From Massilia litorea (GTDB taxonomy: Bacteria > Pseudomonadota > Gammaproteobacteria > Burkholderiales > Burkholderiaceae_D), in contig NZ_CP062941.1 in the NCBI RefSeq assembly GCF_015101885.1, positions 4,340,001 to 4,404,000 on the forward strand: a stretch of DNA of 64,000 nt, written 5' to 3'. The notes beneath the pieces were generated by a model, which saw nothing but the letters and a program-made list of their open reading frames with translations, ran no database searches and was not told where the DNA came from. Made by a program: the position numbers and the translations under genes. Position 1 is the first letter of the stretch; every line of letters begins with the position of its first letter. Positions 46,901 through 55,900 of this stretch are shown piece by piece.

Positions 46901-49900
46901 CCGATGGTGCCACCGGCGGAAGCGTGGCAGAGAACGCCGCGACCGGCGCCCTCGTCGGTGTGACCGCTGCCGCCACCGATGCCGACAGTGGTGCCGTTGT
47001 TACCTATAGCCTCAGCGACGACGCTGGCGGCCGCTTCGCCATCAATTCCACGACCGGTGTCGTGACCGTTGCCGACGGCACCCTGCTCGACTATGAGACC
47101 GCAACCAGCCACAACATCACGGTCCTTGCCACCAGCACCGACGGCTCCACCAATAGCCAGACGTTCACCATTGGCGTCACCAACGTCAACGACAACGCTG
47201 TCAGCACTGTATCTGACACCGATGGTGCCACCGGCGGAAGCGTGGCAGAGAACGCCGCGACCGGCGCCCTGGTCGGCCTGACCGCCTTCGCCACCGATGC
47301 CGACAGTGGTGCCGTTGTTACCTATAGCCTCAGCGACGACGCTGGCGGCCGCTTCGCCATCAATTCCACGACCGGTGTCGTGACCGTTGCAGACGGCACC
47401 CTGCTCGACTATGAGACCGCAACCAGCCACAACATCACGGTCCTCGCCACCAGCACCGACGGCTCCACCAATACCCAGGTCTTTACGATCGGTGTCACCA
47501 ACGTCAACGACAATGCTGTTAGCGCCGTAGCCGACAACGACACTGGCACCAATAGCATCGCTGAGAACGCAGCGACTGGCGCCCTCGTCGGTGTGACCGC
47601 TGCCGCCACCGATGCCGACAGCGGCGCTGTCGTCACCTATAGCCTCAGCGACAATGCTGGCGGCCGCTTCGCGATCGATTCCTCTACGGGGGTTGTAACG
47701 GTTGCCGACGGCACGCTGCTCGACTACGAGACCGCGACCAGCCATAACATCACTGTACTGGCTACCAGCACGGACGGCTCCACCAATAGCCAGACGTTCA
47801 CCATTGGTGTCACCAACGTCAACGACAATGCTGTTAGCGCCGTAGCCGACAACGACACTGGCACCAATAGCATCGCTGAGAACGCCGCGACCGGCACCCT
47901 CGTCGGCGTGACCGCCTTCGCCACCGATGCCGACAGCGGCGCTGTCGTTACCTACAGCCTCAGCGACGACGCTGGCGGCCGCTTCGCCATCAATTCCACG
48001 ACCGGTGTCGTGACCGTTGCAGACGGCACCCTGCTCGATTACGAGACCGCGACCAGCCATAACATCACGGTCCTTGCCACCAGCACCGACGGCTCCACCA
48101 ATAGCCAGACGTTCACCATTGGCGTCACCAACGTCAACGACAACGCTGTCAGCACTGTATCTGACACCGATGGTGCCACCGGCGGAAGCGTGGCAGAGAA
48201 CGCCGCGACCGGCGCCCTCGTCGGTGTGACCGCTGCCGCCACCGATGCCGACAGTGGTGCCGTTGTTACCTATAGCCTGAGCGACGACGCTGGCGGCCGC
48301 TTCGCCATCAATTCCACGACCGGTGTCGTGACCGTTGCCGACGGCACCCTGCTCGACTATGAGACCGCAACCAGCCACAACATCACGGTCCTGGCCACCA
48401 GCACCGACGGCTCCACCAATAGCCAGACGTTCACCATTGGCGTGACCAACGTCAACGACAACGCTGTCAGCACTGTATCTGACACCGATGGTGCCACCGG
48501 CGGAAGCATCGCTGAGAACGCAGCGACCGGCGCCCTCGTCGGCGTGACCGCCTTCGCCACCGACGCCGACAGCGGTGCTGTCGTTACCTACAGCCTCAGC
48601 GACGACGCTGGCGGTCGTTTCGCCATCAATTCCACGACCGGTGTCGTGACCGTTGCCGACGGCACCCTGCTCGACTATGAGACCGCGACCAGCCACAACA
48701 TCACGGTCCTGGCAACCAGCACCGACGGCTCAACCAATACCCAGGTCTTTACGATCGGTGTCACCAACGTCAACGACAATGCTGTCAGCGCTGTCGCCGA
48801 CAACGACACTGGCACCAATAGCATCGCTGAGAATGCCGCGACCGGCACCCTCGTCGGCGTGACCGCCTTCGCCACCGATGCCGACAGCGGTGCTGTCGTC
48901 ACATATACCTTGAGCGACGATGCCGGCGGCCGCTTCGCCATCAATTCCACCACCGGTGTCGTAACCGTTGCAGACGGCACCCTGCTCGACTATGAGACCG
49001 CAACCAGCCACAACATCACGGTCCTCGCCACCAGCACGGACGGCTCCACCAATACCCAGGTCTTCACCATTGGTGTCACCAACGTCAACGACAATGCTGT
49101 TAGCGCCGTAGCCGACAACGACACTGGCACCAATAGCATCGCTGAGAACGCAGCGACTGGCGCCCTCGTCGGTGTGACCGCTGCCGCCACCGATGCCGAC
49201 AGCGGCGCTGTCGTCACCTATAGCCTCAGCGACAATGCTGGCGGCCGCTTCGCGATCGATTCCTCTACGGGGGTTGTAACGGTTGCCGACGGCACGCTGC
49301 TCGACTACGAGACCGCGACCAGCCATAACATCACTGTACTGGCTACCAGCACGGACGGCTCCACCAATAGCCAGACGTTCACCATTGGTGTCACCAACGT
49401 CAACGACAATGCTGTTAGCGCCGTAGCCGACAACGACACTGGCACCAATAGCATCGCTGAGAACGCCGCGACCGGCACCCTCGTCGGCGTGACCGCCTTC
49501 GCCACCGATGCCGACAGCGGCGCTGTCGTTACCTACAGCCTCAGCGACGACGCTGGCGGTCGTTTCGCCATCAATTCCACGACCGGTGTCGTGACCGTTG
49601 CAGACGGCACCCTTCTCGATTACGAGACCGCGACCAGCCATAACATCACGGTCCTGGCCACCAGCACCGACGGCTCCACCAATAGCCAGACGTTCACCAT
49701 TGGCGTCACCAACGTCAACGACAACGCTGTCAGCACTGTATCTGACACCGATGGTGCCACCGGCGGAAGCGTGGCAGAGAACGCCGCGACCGGCGCCCTG
49801 GTCGGCCTGACCGCCTTCGCCACCGATGCCGACAGCGGCGCTGTCGTCACCTATAGCCTCAGCGACAATGCTGGCGGCCGCTTCGCGATCGATTCCTCTA

Positions 49901-52900
49901 CGGGGGTTGTAACGGTTGCCGACGGCACGCTGCTCGACTATGAGACCGCGACCAGCCATAACATCACGGTCCTGGCCACCAGCACCGACGGCTCCACCAA
50001 TAGCCAGGCGTTCACCATTGGCGTCACCAACGTCAACGACAACGCTGTCAGCACTGTATCTGACACCGATGGTGCCACCGGCGGAAGCGTGGCAGAGAAC
50101 GCCGCGACCGGCGCCCTCGTCGGTGTGACCGCTGCCGCCACCGATGCCGACAGTGGTGCCGTTGTTACCTATAGCCTGAGCGACGACGCTGGCGGCCGCT
50201 TCGCCATCAATTCCACGACCGGTGTCGTGACCGTTGCCGACGGCACCCTGCTCGACTATGAGACCGCAACCAGCCACAACATCACGGTCCTGGCCACCAG
50301 CACCGACGGCTCCACCAATAGCCAGACGTTCACCATTGGCGTGACCAACGTCAACGACAACGCTGTCAGCACTGTATCTGACACCGATGGTGCCACCGGC
50401 GGAAGCATCGCTGAGAACGCAGCGACCGGCGCCCTCGTCGGCGTGACCGCCTTCGCCACCGACGCCGACAGCGGTGCTGTCGTTACCTACAGCCTCAGCG
50501 ACGACGCTGGCGGTCGTTTCGCCATCAATTCCACGACCGGTGTCGTGACCGTTGCCGACGGCACCCTGCTCGACTATGAGACCGCGACCAGCCACAACAT
50601 CACGGTCCTGGCAACCAGCACCGACGGCTCAACCAATACCCAGGTCTTTACGATCGGTGTCACCAACGTCAACGACAATGCTGTCAGCGCTGTCGCCGAC
50701 AACGACACTGGCACCAATAGCATCGCTGAGAATGCCGCGACCGGCACCCTCGTCGGCGTGACCGCCTTCGCCACCGATGCCGACAGCGGTGCTGTCGTCA
50801 CATATACCTTGAGCGACGATGCCGGCGGCCGCTTCGCCATCAATTCCACCACCGGTGTCGTAACCGTTGCAGACGGCACCCTGCTCGACTATGAGACCGC
50901 AACCAGCCACAACATCACGGTCCTCGCCACCAGCACGGACGGCTCCACCAATACCCAGGTCTTCACCATTGGTGTCACCAACGTCAACGACAATGCTGTT
51001 AGCGCCGTAGCCGACAACGACACTGGCACCAATAGCATCGCTGAGAACGCAGCGACTGGCGCCCTCGTCGGTGTGACCGCTGCCGCCACCGATGCCGACA
51101 GTGGTGCCGTTGTTACCTATAGCCTCAGCGACGACGCTGGCGGCCGCTTCGCCATCAATTCCACAACCGGTGTCGTGACCGTTGCAGACGGCACCCTGCT
51201 CGATTACGAGACCGCGACCAGCCATAACATCACGGTCCTTGCCACCAGCACCGACGGCTCCACCAATAGCCAGACGTTCACCATTGGCGTCACCAACGTC
51301 AACGACAACGCTGTCAGCACTGTATCTGACACCGATGGTGCCACCGGCGGAAGCGTGGCAGAGAACGCCGCGACCGGCGCCCTGGTCGGCCTGACCGCCT
51401 TCGCCACCGATGCCGACAGTGGTGCCGTTGTTACCTATAGCCTCAGCGACGACGCTGGCGGCCGCTTCGCCATCAATTCCACGACCGGTGTCGTGACCGT
51501 TGCAGACGGCACCCTGCTCGATTACGAGACCGCGACCAGCCATAACATCACGGTCCTTGCCACCAGCACCGACGGCTCCACCAATAGCCAGACGTTCACC
51601 ATTGGCGTCACCAACGTCAACGACAACGCTGTCAGCACTGTATCTGACACCGATGGTGCCACCGGCGGAAGCGTGGCAGAGAACGCCGCGACCGGCGCCC
51701 TGGTCGGCGTGACCGCCTTCGCCACCGATGCCGACAGCGGCGCTGTCGTCACCTATAGCCTCAGCGACAATGCTGGCGGCCGCTTCGCGATCGATTCCTC
51801 TACGGGGGTTGTAACGGTTGCCGACGGCACGCTGCTCGACTATGAGACCGCGACCAGCCATAACATCACGGTCCTGGCCACCAGCACCGACGGCTCCACC
51901 AATAGCCAGGCGTTCACCATTGGCGTCACCAACGTCAACGACAACGCTGTCAGCACTGTATCTGACACCGATGGCGCCACCGGCGGAAGCGTGGCAGAGA
52001 ACGCCGCGACCGGCGCCCTCGTCGGTGTGACCGCTGCCGCCACCGATGCCGACAGTGGTGCCGTTGTTACCTATAGCCTGAGCGACGACGCTGGCGGCCG
52101 CTTCGCCATCAATTCCACGACCGGTGTCGTGACCGTTGCAGACGGCACCCTGCTCGACTATGAGACCGCAACCAGCCACAACATCACGGTCCTGGCCACC
52201 AGCACCGACGGCTCAACCAATAGCCAGGCGTTCACCATTGGCGTCACCAACGTCAACGACAACGCTGTCAGCACTGTATCTGACACCGATGGCGCCGCTG
52301 GCGGAAGCATCGCTGAGAACGCCGCGACCGGCGCCCTGGTCGGCGTGACCGCCTTCGCCACCGATGCCGACAGCGGCGCTGTCGTCACATATACCTTGAG
52401 CGACGATGCCGGCGGCCGCTTCGCGATCAATTCCACGACCGGTGTCGTAACCGTTGCCGACGGCACGCTGCTCGACTACGAGACGGCAACCAGCCACAAC
52501 ATCACGGTCCTGGCCACCAGCACCGACGGCTCCACCAATACCCAGGTCTTTACGATCGGTGTCACCAACGTCAACGACAATGCTGTCAGCGCTGTCGCCG
52601 ACAACGACACTGGCACCAATAGCATCGCTGAGAATGCCGCGACCGGCACCCTCGTCGGCGTGACCGCCTTCGCCAGCGATGCCGACGCCGGCGCTGTCGT
52701 TACCTACAGCCTGAGCGACAATGCCGGCGGCCGCTTCGCCATCAACGCCTCGACCGGCGTTGTGACCGTCGCCAATGGCGCCCTGCTCGATTACGAGACG
52801 GCAACCAGCCACAGCATCACGGTCGTCGCCAGCAGCTCGGACGGCTCGCCTCCCACCAGCCAGACATTTACGATCAGCCTCACCAATGTGAATGACAATG

Positions 52901-55900
52901 CCGTCAGTGTGGTCACCGACAGCAATGCCACCGCCAACAGCGTTGCGGAGAACGCGTCGACCGGCGCAGTCGTCGGCCTGACCGCCTTTGCCACCGATGC
53001 CGACAGCGGCGCTGTCGTCACATATACCTTGAGCGACGATGCCGGCGGCCGCTTCGCCATCAATTCCACGACCGGTGTCGTGACCGTTGCCGACGGCACC
53101 CTGCTCGACTATGAGACCGCAACCAGCCACGACATCACGGTCCTGGCCACCAGCACCGACGGCTCAACCAATAGCCAGGCGTTCACCATTGGCGTCACCA
53201 ACGTCAACGACAACGCTGTCAGCACTGTATCTGACACCGATGGCGCCACTGGCGGAAGCGTGGCAGAGAACGCCGCGACCGGCGCCCTGGTCGGCGTGAC
53301 CGCCTTCGCCACCGATGCCGACAGCGGCGCTGTCGTCACATATACCTTGAGCGACGATGCCGGCGGCCGCTTCGCCATCAATTCCACGACCGGTGTCGTC
53401 ACCGTTGCGAACGGAACTCTGCTCGATTATGAGTCAGCAAGCAGCCACAACATCACCGTTGTGGCCAGCAGCTCCGACGGTTCGCCCGACAGCAGCCAGA
53501 GCTTCACGATCAATCTTGCCAACGTCAATGACAACGCCGTCAGCGCGGTCTCCGACAGGGATGCCAGCGCCAACAGCGTGGCCGAAAATGCTGCGGCGGG
53601 AACCGTGGTTGGCCTGACCGGCTTTGCGACCGACGCCGACAGCGGTGCCACCGTTACGTACAGCCTGGCTGACAACGCTGGCGGACGCTTTGCCATCGAC
53701 GCCACGAGCGGCATCGTCACCGTCGCCACCGGCGCGGTACTCGACTACGAGACGGCTACCAGCCACAGCATCACCATCGTCGCCAGCAGCTCCGACGGCT
53801 CCCCAGCCGCCAGCCAGAACTTTACGATCAATGTCGCGAACGTCAACGACAACGCCGTCAGCGCGGTCTCCGACAGCGATGCTGCCGCCAACAGCGTGGC
53901 CGAGAACGCCGCATCTGGCACGGTAGTGGGCCTGACCGGCTTCGCGACCGATGCCGATGCCGGTGCCGCTGTCACCTACAGCCTGAGCGACAACGCCGGC
54001 GGCCGTTTCGCCATCGATGCTTCGACCGGCGTCGTCACCGTCGCCAATGGCGCCGTGCTCGATTACGAAACCGCTACCAGCCACACGATCACCATCGTCG
54101 CCAGTAGCTCCGACGGTTCGCCCAACAGCAGCCAGAGCTTCACGATCAACCTCACGAACGTCAACGACAACGCCGTCAGCGCGGTCGCCGACAGCGATGC
54201 CAGCGCCAACAGCGTCGCAGAAAACGCAGCGACTGGTACTGTCGTAGGCATCACCGGCCTGGCCACCGATGCCGATGCCGGTGCGCTTGTCACTTACAGC
54301 CTGAGCGACAACGCGGGCGGCCGCTTCGCCATCGATGCCGCCACCGGTGTCGTCACTGTCGCCAATGGCAGCCTGCTCGATTATGAGGCCGCAACCAGCC
54401 ACACGATCACCATCGTCGCCAGCAGCACCGACGGTTCACCCAACAGCAGCCAGAGCTTCACGATCAACCTTACCAACATCAACGACAACGCGATCAGTGC
54501 GGTTACTGACACCAATGCCGCCGCCAACAGCGTTACGGAGAATGCCGCGGCCGGAACTGTCGTCGGCGTGACCGGCTTTGCGACCGACGCGGATGCCGGC
54601 GCCGTGGTTACCTACAGCCTGAGCGACAACGCCGGCGGCCGCTTTGCCATCGATGCTTCGACCGGCGTCGTCACCGTCGCCAACGGCGCCGTGCTCGACT
54701 ACGAGACCGCGACCAGCCACAACATCACCATCGTGGCCAACAGCTCGGATGGCTCGCCCGGCAAGAGCCAAACGTTCAGCGTCGCTGTCAACAACCTCGA
54801 CGAGGTGGCGCCGACCATCACCTCCGGGGCGACGGCCACGGCGATCAACGAAAACAGCGGGGCCGGCCGGGTGGTGTACACGGTGGCCGCCACGGACACC
54901 GGCGACATCAGCGGTGGCCTTGGCTACAGCCTGAAAGCGGGAGGCGATGCGGCAGCATTCAGTATCAACAGCGCCAGCGGCGCGGTGACCCTGATTGGCA
55001 ACCCCGACTTTGAAACGAAGTCCGCTTACACGTTCACCGTGGTGGCGACCGATGCCGCCGGCAATCACAGCGAGCAAACGGTCAGCCTTGCCATCAATGA
55101 CGTCGACGAGGTCGCGCCAACCGTCACCGCGGTGACCGACAACGTGAGCGGTACGGCCGCGCTGGGCCAGGCCATCACCTTCACCGTCAGCTTCAGCGAA
55201 GCCGTCACGGGCGTGAACGCAAGCAGCTTCACCGCGACCAATGGCAGCGTGGCCAGTGTGACGCAGGTCGGCGCCAGCAATAACTATACGGTGGTGGTGA
55301 ACCCGACGGCCGGCGTGGCCGCGGGAACGGTCGCCCTCAGCCTGGCGGCCGGAGTGACAGACACGGCAGGAAACGCCGCCGCTCCGGGCAGCCTGGCCAG
55401 CTTCGACAGTCAGCCGATCGACACGCTGGCGCCCGACGCACCGACGGCCATCACGCTGACGCCGGTGGGCGGCACCGTTGTCGCCAATACCGTGAACGGC
55501 ACCAACACGTTCCTGAACGCATCGGCAACGATCGTCGCCGGCCAGGCCACGGGAGGAAGCGCCGCACTGTATGTAGGAAACACGCTGGTTGCCACCGATA
55601 CCAGCATCGTCAGCGGCGACACCTCGGTGAACTTCACCACCAGTGACGGCAGCCCAACCAACGCCGAGCTCCAGGCCAGGATTGCGGCCGGCGGTGTGGT
55701 CAGCATCAAGCTCTTCGACGCCGCAGGCAATGTGACGACGAGCACATCGGGCAACCCGACGCTCGTCGCCGACTACAGCGCACCGGCGATTACGGCGGTG
55801 ACCGACAACATCACCGGCACAGCCAAGGCCAACCAGGCGATCACCTTCACCGTCAGCTTCAACGAAGCGGTGACGGGCGTGTCCACCGGCAGCTTTACCG

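Larger units (their letters stand above)
45597..54788 (+). repeat. 29 tandem 315/318-bp cadherin-like coding repeats
   Basis: Measured from one NVNDNAVS codon run to the next, 29 units of 315 or 318 bp follow each other. Each encodes the pattern SVAEN, FATDADSGAVVTYSLSD, GRFAI, GVVTVADGTLLDYETATSHN, ITVLATSTDGS and FTIGVTNVNDN. Units 3-22 are nearly identical; units 1-2 and 24-29 differ more. The 3-bp length difference comes from two headers, STVSDTDGATGGS (318) and SAVADNDTGTNS (315). The NDN and DADSG motifs are likely Ca2+ ligands between domains. Confidence 0.92.

Noticed and set aside
45597..54788. Regular 315-318 bp spacing first looked like a satellite or giant CRISPR-like array.
   Set aside because: The units have no spacers, keep one continuous reading frame with typical codon use, and encode cadherin-like domains.
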